A stretch of 64,000 bases of DNA, taken from Kordia sp050633145 (GTDB taxonomy: Bacteria; Bacteroidota; Bacteroidia; Flavobacteriales; Flavobacteriaceae). The stretch spans positions 1-64,000 of the forward strand of contig NZ_JBOEFY010000076.1 of NCBI RefSeq assembly GCF_050633145.1. The letters are read 5' to 3'. The position numbers were made by a program, and so were the translations under genes. The notes below the pieces were generated by a model. That model saw only the letters and a program-made list of their open reading frames with translations, did no database searches and was not told where the DNA came from. Below, piece after piece: positions 53,157 through 61,400 of this stretch; position 1 is the stretch's first letter, and the number at the start of each line of letters is the position of its first letter.

Positions 53157-53191
53157 ACCCGGGAATTGCTGTTCTATTTCCGGGTTTAATT
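53157..53191 (+). terminator. Terminator of the dcw cluster
   Basis: Stem acccgggaat (53157-53166) / atttccgggt (53176-53185) with one G-U, 9-base loop, then ttaattttttt-like tail. Confidence 0.8.
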
Positions 53192-53223
53192 TTTTATCTT
53201 CACAGCATTAAAATACAGACATC

Positions 53224-53673
53224 ATGGGATTACAACAAGATATAATGACGGCGATGAAAACGGCTATGAAAGCCAAAGATCAAACCGCTTTAAGAGCCTT
53301 ACGTGCCGTAAAATCAGAAATATTATTAGCAAATACTAGCGGTTCTGGCGAAGAGTTGTCAGAAGAAGATGGAATCAAGTTATTGCAAAAGCTAGTAAAG
53401 CAGCGTAAAGACAGCGCAGCAATTTATTTAGAACAAGACAGAAAAGATTTAGCACTTCCTGAGATCGATGAAGCAGAAGTAATTAGTCAATTCTTACCTG
53501 AAGCATTAAGCGAAGAAGAAGTTGAAAAAGTAGTTGTTATGACTATTGATAGTATTGGCGCTACAGGAATGAAAGACATGGGAAAAGTGATGGGGATTGT
53601 TTCTAAAGAATTGGCTGGTCAGGCAGATGGAAAAACCATTTCTACGATTGTAAAGGCAAAACTGTCTAACTAG
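53224..53673 (+). CDS. GatB/YqeY domain protein
   Basis: 149 residues of the YqeY family, which resembles the tRNA-binding tail of GatB. Features: MTAMKTAMKAKDQTALRALRAVKSEIL at the N-terminus, LLQKLVKQRKDSA, and MGKVMGIVSKELAGQADG at the end. Precise role unknown. Commonly found next to ftsZ in Bacteroidota. A small hairpin (ttcccg/cgggaa, 53702-53719) lies between it and the tRNA. Confidence 0.92.
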   Translation: MGLQQDIMTAMKTAMKAKDQTALRALRAVKSEILLANTSGSGEELSEEDGIKLLQKLVKQRKDSAAIYLEQDRKDLALPEIDEAEVISQFLPEALSEEEVEKVVVMTIDSIGATGMKDMGKVMGIVSKELAGQADGKTISTIVKAKLSN

Positions 53674-53724
53674 AATTTCAACTATACTTTATCGAATAAG
53701 TTTCCCGTTTTCACGGGAACACAA

Positions 53725-53798
53725 GGCTGCGTAGTTCAACTGGATAGAATATCAGATTTCGGCTCTGAGGGTTGGGGGTTCGAATCCCTTCGCGGTCA
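53725..53798 (+). tRNA. tRNA-Arg (anticodon UCG)
   Basis: A full cloverleaf can be drawn. Acceptor ggctgcg (53725-53731) pairs with cgcggtc (53791-53797) with two G-U pairs. The anticodon stem tcaga/tctga closes the loop tttcggc with TCG at positions 34-36. The T-arm is ggggg-ttcgaat-ccctt, discriminator A. CCA is not fully encoded (aca follows). Reads CGA and other CGN Arg codons. Confidence 0.93.
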
Positions 53799-53804
53799 CA
53801 TCAA

Positions 53805-53920
53805 GCAAGAAACCATGTCATTTGGCATGGTTCTTTGTTTTTAGAGCAAAGCCAAACAGCGTTTGAGTTTTGCCCTAAAAACAAAGAACTAGAGCGTAAG
53901 CTCGTGGTTTCTTATTTGCA
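53805..53920. repeat. Large branched palindrome after the tRNA
   Basis: The outer arms aagaaacca (53807-53815) / tggtttctt (53905-53913) enclose two small hairpins (ccatg...catgg at 53813-53830; gagc/gctc at 53892-53903). They also enclose a long central hairpin: gttctttgtttttag... (53830-53857) against ...ctaaaaacaaagaac (53861-53889), mostly paired. The whole could fold as a cruciform or a structured RNA. Confidence 0.7.
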
Positions 53921-53950
53921 GCAGTGAGCTACAAGGGATCATGAAATAAT

Positions 53951-54024
53951 CCCTTCACGGTCACCAAAATCGTAAAACCTGTAATTTAAAAGATTACAGG
54001 TTTTTGTTTTTTATACCCGAACAG
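53951..54024. repeat. Direct repeat A: tRNA 3'-end relic plus terminator
   Basis: cccttcacggtcacc copies the tRNA end (cccttcgcggtcaca, 53786-53800) with few changes, preceded by aggga...tccct, which mimics a T-arm. A hairpin aacctgtaat/attacaggtt and a gttttttatac tail follow. The block matches 58309-58390 closely (estimated 75-80 percent by eye), in the same orientation. Confidence 0.7.
53975..54016. terminator. Terminator in repeat A
   Basis: Perfect 11-bp stem aaacctgtaat (53975-53985) / attacaggttt (53993-54003), loop ttaaaag, T-rich to 54012. Serves the tRNA transcript. Confidence 0.75.
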
Positions 54025-54179
54025 ATAGTTTGTATAAATCTTTGATTTTCAAATATTTGATAGTTAGAATTATTCTTATTTTTTTGAAGAACTGAATTAT
54101 CTATCTAGAATATGAAAAACTTATCTATTTATCTTAAGAATTAGCATTCTATAAATTTAGGACTTTATGTAATTCATTA

Positions 54180-54920
54180 TCAGAGTCCAAAACGTTTGAG
54201 AAATTCATTTTTGTGTCTTTTTCCTATAGGAATTTTATGTTTCTGAATAATTGCTTGATTACCATCTATTTCATTAACTTTTTTAAGTGCTACAATATAA
54301 GATTTATGAACACGCATAAAATTAGATGTTGGCAATAAATCTTCTAACTCTTTTAAAGAATAGAGCCCTAAAACTCGTTTCGTTTTAGTATAAAAGTTTA
54401 CATATTCCAAAGCGCCTTCAATGAATAAAATCTCATCATAAAAAACTTTATGAATTTTACGATCAGACTTGATAAGCATAAAGCCTATATTTTCTTTTGT
54501 TAAAGTTGTTTCTGTAGAAACCTTTTCTTTTTTATCTTCTTTATGAGCTAAACGTTTTAAGCGTATAATTTCAGTAGCTTTATTAATAGCTTTTATAAAT
54601 CTAGGTAAGGAAAAAGGTTTTAATAAATATTCAACAACATCTAATTCATAACCTTGGAGAGCAAATTCTGAATATGCTGTTGTAAAAATAATAACTGGCT
54701 TCTTTTGTAAACTTTTTATAAAATCAATTCCTGTTAGGTCTGGCATTTGGATATCACAAAAAATCAAATCAACTGAATTTCTGTGAACATAATCAAGAGC
54801 ATTTAAAGCGTTATCAAAACTTTCTAATAAGTGAACTTGAGGTAACTTTCCTATATAATCAATCAATAACTTACGCGCTAGAAATTCATCATCAATAATA
54901 ATACAATTGATAGGTTCCAT
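54180..54920 (-). CDS. LytTR-family response regulator
   Basis: 246 residues: receiver domain (1-120) with Asp10, Asp11 and phosphorylated Asp56 in FCDIQMP, and Lys in LLKPF; then a LytTR DNA-binding domain (about 140-245, FIEGALEYVNFYTKTKR, FMRVHKSYIVALKKV, IGKRHKNEFLKRF). Paired with the kinase whose stop lies one base before its ATG. Such pairs typically regulate a few nearby genes in Bacteroidota. Confidence 0.93.
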   Translation of the reverse strand: MEPINCIIIDDEFLARKLLIDYIGKLPQVHLLESFDNALNALDYVHRNSVDLIFCDIQMPDLTGIDFIKSLQKKPVIIFTTAYSEFALQGYELDVVEYLLKPFSLPRFIKAINKATEIIRLKRLAHKEDKKEKVSTETTLTKENIGFMLIKSDRKIHKVFYDEILFIEGALEYVNFYTKTKRVLGLYSLKELEDLLPTSNFMRVHKSYIVALKKVNEIDGNQAIIQKHKIPIGKRHKNEFLKRFGL

Positions 54921-54921
54921 A

Positions 54922-55947
54922 CTAATCTAAATTAATGGTTAGTTTAACATTATAGCTCTCTTTATCATTATTAATAGTTAATGTATGATTTTTAGGATAT
55001 AGTAATTCCAATCGTTTCTTAACATTAGCTAAACCGATTCCTCCTTCAGAGTTTAACCAGTTTTTTGCAGGTCTTTTAGGGATGGTATTATTAATTTTAA
55101 ACGCTAACAATTGATTGTTATAAATATTAATATCTATGGTAACACTAGCATTTTTTTCTGTTTCAATCTTACTATGCTTAAAACTATTTTCAATAAATGG
55201 AATTATCATCATAGGAGCAATTTGAATTGATTCATTTATTTTGTCAAATTGATATTTAATATTTTGAGGTTGTTCAGTTTTTAATTGCTGAAATTCTATA
55301 AATGACTTTACATAATCTAACTCTCTAGAAAGTAATACCTTTTTGTTTTTGCAATCATAAAGCACATAGCGTAGCATATCAGACAACATTAATATTTTTT
55401 CTGGTGCTGACTTATCACCTGTATAACTTATTGCATAAATATTATTTAAAGCATTAAATAGAAAGTGAGGGTTAATTTGGCTTTTTAAAAATTTTAATTC
55501 CGTTTCGTTTTGTAATTTTTCTAAACCCTCAATTTGTTTACGTTGTTCTCTTTCTTTTCTTAAAATATAAAAAAATGTACTTACAAATATGGGAATTCCA
55601 ATAATTAAAATATTCACGAAAAAGAACCATAAAATAGGAACAGGTTGGTTTTGACTATTGGGGCGAGAAGGCAATACATAGTTAATTGCTAAGACTATTA
55701 TACCAAAGGACAAAATAGCAAATACAACTAATAATATAATTGAAGATAATTTATACTGAGTTGAACCATATTCAAATTTCTGAAGCAAGTATTTGGTGTT
55801 AATTCTCACGACTATTCCCTGTATAAGCGCTAAATGAATCGCAAAAAATAATGCTTCAATTGGGCTCCAATATGATAAAATACCATAATATAAAATGCTA
55901 ATAATTAACCAAAAAATATATGGATTTCGTAATAAATAGCTGTTCAT
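54922..55947 (-). CDS. Sensor histidine kinase, LytS/YehU type
   Basis: 341 residues. Four membrane helices are seen (about 8-26, 30-47, 68-92, 105-128), then a His kinase domain of the PF06580 type: QINPHFLFNALNNI, with His161 as the phosphorylated residue, and a C-terminal ATPase domain with IPFIENSFKHS and GGIGLANVKKRLELLY. Partner of the LytTR regulator at 54180. The helices probably sense a membrane or envelope signal. Confidence 0.93.
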   Translation of the reverse strand: MNSYLLRNPYIFWLIISILYYGILSYWSPIEALFFAIHLALIQGIVVRINTKYLLQKFEYGSTQYKLSSIILLVVFAILSFGIIVLAINYVLPSRPNSQNQPVPILWFFFVNILIIGIPIFVSTFFYILRKEREQRKQIEGLEKLQNETELKFLKSQINPHFLFNALNNIYAISYTGDKSAPEKILMLSDMLRYVLYDCKNKKVLLSRELDYVKSFIEFQQLKTEQPQNIKYQFDKINESIQIAPMMIIPFIENSFKHSKIETEKNASVTIDINIYNNQLLAFKINNTIPKRPAKNWLNSEGGIGLANVKKRLELLYPKNHTLTINNDKESYNVKLTINLD

Positions 55948-56232
55948 ACATTTCAGTTTTCATCAAAATTAGAAAAATATTAGATGTAAAAAATAAAGTT
56001 CAATAAAAGAACTGTTTGTTTCAATAAACATATTGAATCCTTCAATTATGTACTATTAAAGGTTCTTAAATGCTTTTATTGAAAATTTTGATATGATGCT
56101 TGAATATCTTTTAAATACCAAAAATAAGATAACAACTTTGCGATCAACTTTATTATTTAAAGCTAGGTAAAAAAGTAATAAACTTTATCGAAATTATTAA
56201 TTACATAATAAGCAATCAATTATAACATTGAT

Positions 56233-56787
56233 ATGAAATCATTTTTCAAAGAAGCACTCAGTACAATAAAAACTAGCGGCACTATAAAACCAAGCTCAAA
56301 ATATTTGATTGATAACTGTTTAAAAGATATCAATTTTAAAGAAGCAAAAACGATTCTTCAATTCGGTTCAGGAGAAGGTTGCTTTACAGCAGAATTACTT
56401 TCTAGAATGTCTGAGCATACAGAACTTTTCACCTATGAGATTAATTCTCAATTTTATACTCATTGCGCTAATAGGTTTTTGCCACAAGACAATCTTCACT
56501 TATTAAATAGCTCTGCACTTGAATTTGAGGAAGTTTTAAACAAGGAATGTATTAATAAGGTTGATTGTATTGTATCTACACTTCCACTTGCTCTTTTTAA
56601 AAATACAGAAGTAAAAAACCTACTCAATAAGGTGTATAAATATTTAAATAAAAATGGTGTGTACATCCAATATCAATACAGTTTGAAATCATACCGAGAA
56701 CTTAAGAAAACTTTCGATAAAGTGGACTTAAGCTTTACATTGATGAATGTGCCACCTGCATTTGTTTATACATGTTATAAAAAATAA
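56233..56787 (+). CDS. SAM-dependent methyltransferase, PmtA-like
   Basis: 184 residues, class I methyltransferase. KPSSKYLIDNCL precedes motif I LQFGSGEGCFT (42-52), Glu69 in FTYEIN should bind the ribose, and the VDCIVSTLPLALF segment with VYIQYQYS near the end resembles phospholipid N-methyltransferases. Short for a full PmtA, so the substrate is uncertain. It is divergent from the LytS/LytTR pair across a 285-bp gap (55948-56232) in which I see no clear promoter. Confidence 0.75.
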   Translation: MKSFFKEALSTIKTSGTIKPSSKYLIDNCLKDINFKEAKTILQFGSGEGCFTAELLSRMSEHTELFTYEINSQFYTHCANRFLPQDNLHLLNSSALEFEEVLNKECINKVDCIVSTLPLALFKNTEVKNLLNKVYKYLNKNGVYIQYQYSLKSYRELKKTFDKVDLSFTLMNVPPAFVYTCYKK

Positions 56788-56832
56788 ACAATTGTTTCAC
56801 AACAAATTATAACAACTAAAATTACTTTACAT

Positions 56833-58179
56833 ATGAAAAAAAGAATCATGATATTAATAATTACTGTATTTGCAATATTAGTCGGGTTATTCATATACAG
56901 AAACACGTTATCTTCTGAAATTAATAAACTTCAATTAGATAATTATTTTACTGCTTTAGAAAAGAATAATGGTTTTATGGGAAGTGTTGCTGTTTTTAAA
57001 AAAGGTGAACTGCTTTATTCAAAAACAGTAGGGTTTTCAGATTTTGAGAAAAAAATGAAAGCTGACAAGCATACAAAGTATAGAATTGGTTCTACTACAA
57101 AAACATTTACAGCAGTACTAACTTTAAAAGCTGTAGAAGAAGGAAAACTAAGCTTAGATGATAAACTCAATATATACTTTCCAAATATTGTAAATGCAAA
57201 AGACATTAAAATAATTCATTTACTAAATCATAGAAGTGGCATTTATAGTATTACTAGCGAGCCTGATTTTTTAAATTGGAGAACTAAACCTAAAACGCGT
57301 GAAGAAATTTTAGCAATTATTAAATCAGGAAAAAGTCAGTTTTTACCTAATTCTAAAGCATATTATAGTAATTCAAATTATATCTTATTAACCTATATTT
57401 TAGAAGATATTTATAAAAAATCTTATAACGATATCTTAAAAGATAAAATTACCAAGCCACTTCAATTAAGGAACACCTATTTAGATGACAAAATTAATAC
57501 ACAAGATAAAGAAAGTAAGTCGTATCGATTTATAGCAGATTGGGAAGCAGAATTAGAGTCTGATATTTCAATTCCTTTAGGCGCTGGTGGAATGGTATCA
57601 AATCCAATTGATTTGGCAAAATTTATTAAAGCCTTATTTAAAGGAGAAATTTTAAACCCAAAGACTGTTAAAAAAATAACAACATTTCAAGAAACAGTTG
57701 GTTTGGGGTTATTTGAAACTGTAATTAATGGAAAAGTTGCTTACGAACATCCTGGAACTATTGATGGATTTAGAGCAAATTATATATACATTCCAGAAAA
57801 TGATATCATTTATACATTGATGACTAATGGACTAAATTTTAAAGAAAAAGATATTCAAAAAACGGTTTTAGATGCTGTTTATGGAAAACCTATCGAAATT
57901 CCTGAATTTGAACCTACTTATGAAGTTACCTCTAAAAATTTAGACACATATTTAGGTGTTTATACAACATCTGAGATTCAACATTTTAAAATAACTATTA
58001 ATAAAAAAGGAACTATTTTAACAGCTCAAGGAACGATGCAAGAATTGTTCTCAACAATGGCTATTGATAAGCATAAGTTTAGAATTGGCGCAATTGGTGT
58101 TAAAATTGAATTTAAACCAAATGAAAATATAATGATTTGGGAGCAAAACGGTAAAACAATTATATTCAGAAGAGAATAA
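56833..58179 (+). CDS. Serine hydrolase, class C beta-lactamase fold
   Basis: 448 residues. An N-terminal membrane helix (about 5-22) anchors the protein. Catalytic motifs: STTK (Ser87, Lys90), YSN (178-180) and HPG in YEHPGTIDGF (around 303). The C-terminal about 110 residues form an additional domain. The family includes D-aminopeptidases, esterases and Pab87-like peptidases, so antibiotic hydrolysis is only one option. It follows the methyltransferase by 45 bases and is probably co-transcribed. Confidence 0.87.
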   Translation: MKKRIMILIITVFAILVGLFIYRNTLSSEINKLQLDNYFTALEKNNGFMGSVAVFKKGELLYSKTVGFSDFEKKMKADKHTKYRIGSTTKTFTAVLTLKAVEEGKLSLDDKLNIYFPNIVNAKDIKIIHLLNHRSGIYSITSEPDFLNWRTKPKTREEILAIIKSGKSQFLPNSKAYYSNSNYILLTYILEDIYKKSYNDILKDKITKPLQLRNTYLDDKINTQDKESKSYRFIADWEAELESDISIPLGAGGMVSNPIDLAKFIKALFKGEILNPKTVKKITTFQETVGLGLFETVINGKVAYEHPGTIDGFRANYIYIPENDIIYTLMTNGLNFKEKDIQKTVLDAVYGKPIEIPEFEPTYEVTSKNLDTYLGVYTTSEIQHFKITINKKGTILTAQGTMQELFSTMAIDKHKFRIGAIGVKIEFKPNENIMIWEQNGKTIIFRRE

Positions 58180-58308
58180 AACAAAATGAAATCAGGGTTC
58201 GAAACAATAAAAAAATAGATTCATTATCCAAAGATTTGTGGAAGAGGAACATTTTTTATAAATAAACTAACCTCCCTCAAATCCTCCACCAAAAAGTTCG
58301 AACTTTGA

Positions 58309-58390
58309 AGGTTCGCAGTCACAAAAATTGTAAAAACCTGTAATTTATAAGATTACAGGTTTTTTGTTTTATACTCTAGCGGATAATGCT
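58309..58390. repeat. Direct repeat B: tRNA 3'-end relic plus terminator
   Basis: aggttcgcagtcaca keeps eleven of twelve bases of the tRNA end word ttcgcggtcaca, followed by a hairpin and tail nearly identical to repeat A: acctgtaattt, agattacaggttttt, then gttttatac and gcggataat-like words. It bounds the cassette on the right. Confidence 0.7.
58332..58370. terminator. Terminator in repeat B
   Basis: Stem aaaaacctgtaat (58332-58344) / attacaggttttt (58352-58364), 7-base loop, T-run on plus and A-run before it, so both the hydrolase (plus) and the surface protein (minus) can end here. Confidence 0.8.
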
Positions 58391-58424
58391 ATGTATTTAC
58401 TAATAATTCAATAATTAAAAATGG

Positions 58425-61400
58425 CTAATTCCCAGGTATTTGTTCTGTAATTTGATAGGTGCTAAAGTTTAAAAAATTTCCAGGATGTGTCAATACATTC
58501 TGTAGTATGAATGGAGCGTCAGGATTGATTCCTGAATATTGTATGTTTCCATCCATGTTAATATCATTATTTTGATAATCATTTACACTATAGGTTGGAA
58601 AATTTAAGAAGTTTCCTGGCGCATTTAATACTAATGAAAGAATATTTGGAGTATCTGGATTAGTTCCGGAGTATTGAATAATAGCATCTCCATTGGCATT
58701 TCCAGCCCACATAGCTAACTCCCCAGAAGGAATGCCAAAACTTGTTAGCGCATTTGTTCCGTGAGGAATGACATTTCCATTTTTAAAGTCAAGTTGCGTG
58801 GTTACATCGCTTAAGAAGTATGCATTTGCAGTCATAATACCTAAATGATTACGGTGCTTGATGGATATATAATATTCACCTTCTGGCATTTTTATGCTTA
58901 CTGAGGATATACCATCAATATCAACGATATCTCCATCACGCTGTAATAGTGCCGATTGGCTATATAGAATATTTGTATTGTCATTTGTAGCACGTAATTC
59001 TATCCAAATCCAATCTACTATATTCTTATCAATACTTCCTGTTCCAGTACTTCCTCCATCATTAAACACTGAAATATCACAAGTTAAGTTGTCTGCATAC
59101 GGAGAAGTTGTTGGTATTAATCCTCCAATACGTAAATCATCACGCATCAAAGTTTCTTCTCCTGTATTAGGATTTAAACTTGCTCCTTGCAAATAGATTT
59201 TTGGTGATACTTTTACAATACCACAGTTCGGGTCTATATCTCCATCATCAATATTCCAACCATAATTAATTATTAAGTTTTGTCTGTCTGACGCACTTAG
59301 GCAATACCCAACTGTAGCATTTAAATACACATTACTAGGAATATCATCAATACCATCTCCTTCTGAACCACTACTATCTGTTGCCCAACCAATTAATGTG
59401 GCATCATAGTTAGCAACAGACATTCCAGCGTCTATAAACATGCTAGTCATTGAACCAAACCCACTTCCATTTACTGTTTCAATTTTTCCAATATCCCATG
59501 TACTCAAATCTTGATCAAAGTTTGTTGCTGTTGTAAACATAGCTGTCATCTTCACTACATTACTTACATTCCAACTACTAATGTTTCCATTAAAAGTGGT
59601 AGCTCCATAAAACATAGCTTCCATATTAGTAACTGAACTTACATCCCAGCTATTAAGATCCTGATTAAAATTTATTGCTTCTTGAAACATATTATCCATT
59701 GTTTCAACACTGCTCACATCCCAATTGCTTATGTCTTGATTAAATGCTAAAGCATCGGCAAACATAAAAGCCATATCAGTAACATTAGATACATTCCAGT
59801 TAGTTATGTCACTATTAAATAGATTTGCTTCAATAAATGCATATCTCATGTTTTCAATAGTACTTACATCCCAACCACTCAAATCTGGACTTTTGAGTTC
59901 GTAACAAGCACCAAACATTGCTTGCATGTTGGTAACTTGTGATAAATTTGGGGCATCAGTTGCTTTAATGTCCATATTTCCACAATGTGCAAAAGAATAG
60001 TACATAGATTTCCATTCAATATTTCCCCATTTATCTATAGAAATTAGTTTTTTAGCATGATCTGTATCCTCATAAAAATTAGCTGGTGTTATATGTGGAA
60101 AAACACCTTCTATATTTACTTGATAGTCACCTGGAACTAGGTATGTATGCGAAATATTCCCCGTAACATTTAAATCTTCACTTCCATCTCCCCAATAAAT
60201 ATTATAATTATAGGTAAGTGGTGTTACTTCGTCTGGTAAGTCTGACTCTTCAGATGAGCTGGTGTAAATAGTTATAGACTCATTAGTTTCTGTTGTTCGC
60301 CATGTAGTTAAGAACTCGCCACAAAGTTCTCCTCCATCTGAGGTTATATTCCATCCGTAACCTGCTGGTGAATTTTCTATTAACAAAGCCTTGGCTGTTG
60401 CACCTTCGCAATAGGCACTATCTCCTCCACTAAAGGTAATATTAGTTGGTATTTGTGTTTCTCCGGCATCTAATGTTGACCAACCTATCAATAACGCATC
60501 ATAGTTTTCTATAGAAAGCTGAACTCCATTGAACATACGTGCAGCACCTAAGTCACCATCAGCAATTGTTAGAGAGCTAATATCCCAAGTACCTAAATTT
60601 TGGTTGAATGCAGTTGCGTCTTTAAACATATCAGACATATCTTTTACGCTACTCACATTCCAATCACCTAAAAATTGGTTAAAACTACTGGCGCTTTTAA
60701 ACATTGCATACATATCCTGAACATTACTAACATCCCAACCGTTTACAGTTTGGTTAAACGCAGTTGCTCCATTAAACATACTCCCCATTTCTCTAACATT
60801 TCCTACATCCCAAGCTTCTATAGGCTGATTAAAATGAGTGTTTGCCTGAAACATGCCAGACATATCTTCAACATTTGATACATTCCAACCACTTATATTA
60901 ATATTAAAGCTTGAAGCTGCGAAGAGACTAATCATATCTGTAATTGTGCTTACATCCCAAGCCCAATTTGCTGAAGAACCGTCAAGACTTGAGCAAGAGC
61001 TAAACATATGAAATAAAGTATCTGTATTTGATAAGTTTGGTGTATCCGATGCTGTAACATCTAAATTTATACAGCCTGAAAATGCTCGCCTCATTGATGA
61101 CCATACTCCAGTTCCCCATTGGTTTATCTCCGTGATTTTCTCTTTAGTATCAACTCTATCATAAAAATAAATACGAGGAAAGCCACCAGAAATGCTTATT
61201 TGGTAAATTCCTTCACTGTCATAGATATGTGAAGCATCTCCCGTTTGGTTGAATGAATAATTACCATCTCCCCAATTAACAGTATAATTATAACCTGTTC
61301 CTGTTGTTGGAATCGTAACACTTTTATCATTATCATCAACGCCCCAAGTTGTTATAAAAAAATCTGAGTCATTACAGCTTCTTCCATCATCTGTAATATT

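Larger units (their letters stand above)
53951..58390. mobile_element. Candidate integrated cassette beside tRNA-Arg
   Basis: A 4.4-kb segment bounded by direct repeats A and B, each with a relic of the adjacent tRNA 3' end. It holds a LytTR kinase/regulator pair, a PmtA-like methyltransferase and a serine hydrolase, in sequence that looks more AT-rich than the neighbours. No integrase or transposase is seen, so an origin by integration is inferred from the repeats only; segmental duplication is the alternative. Confidence 0.4.

Noticed and set aside
56833..58179. Annotation as an antibiotic-resistance beta-lactamase
   Set aside because: The STTK/YSN/HPG motifs only show the fold; the extra C-terminal domain and membrane anchor fit peptidase or esterase relatives equally well.
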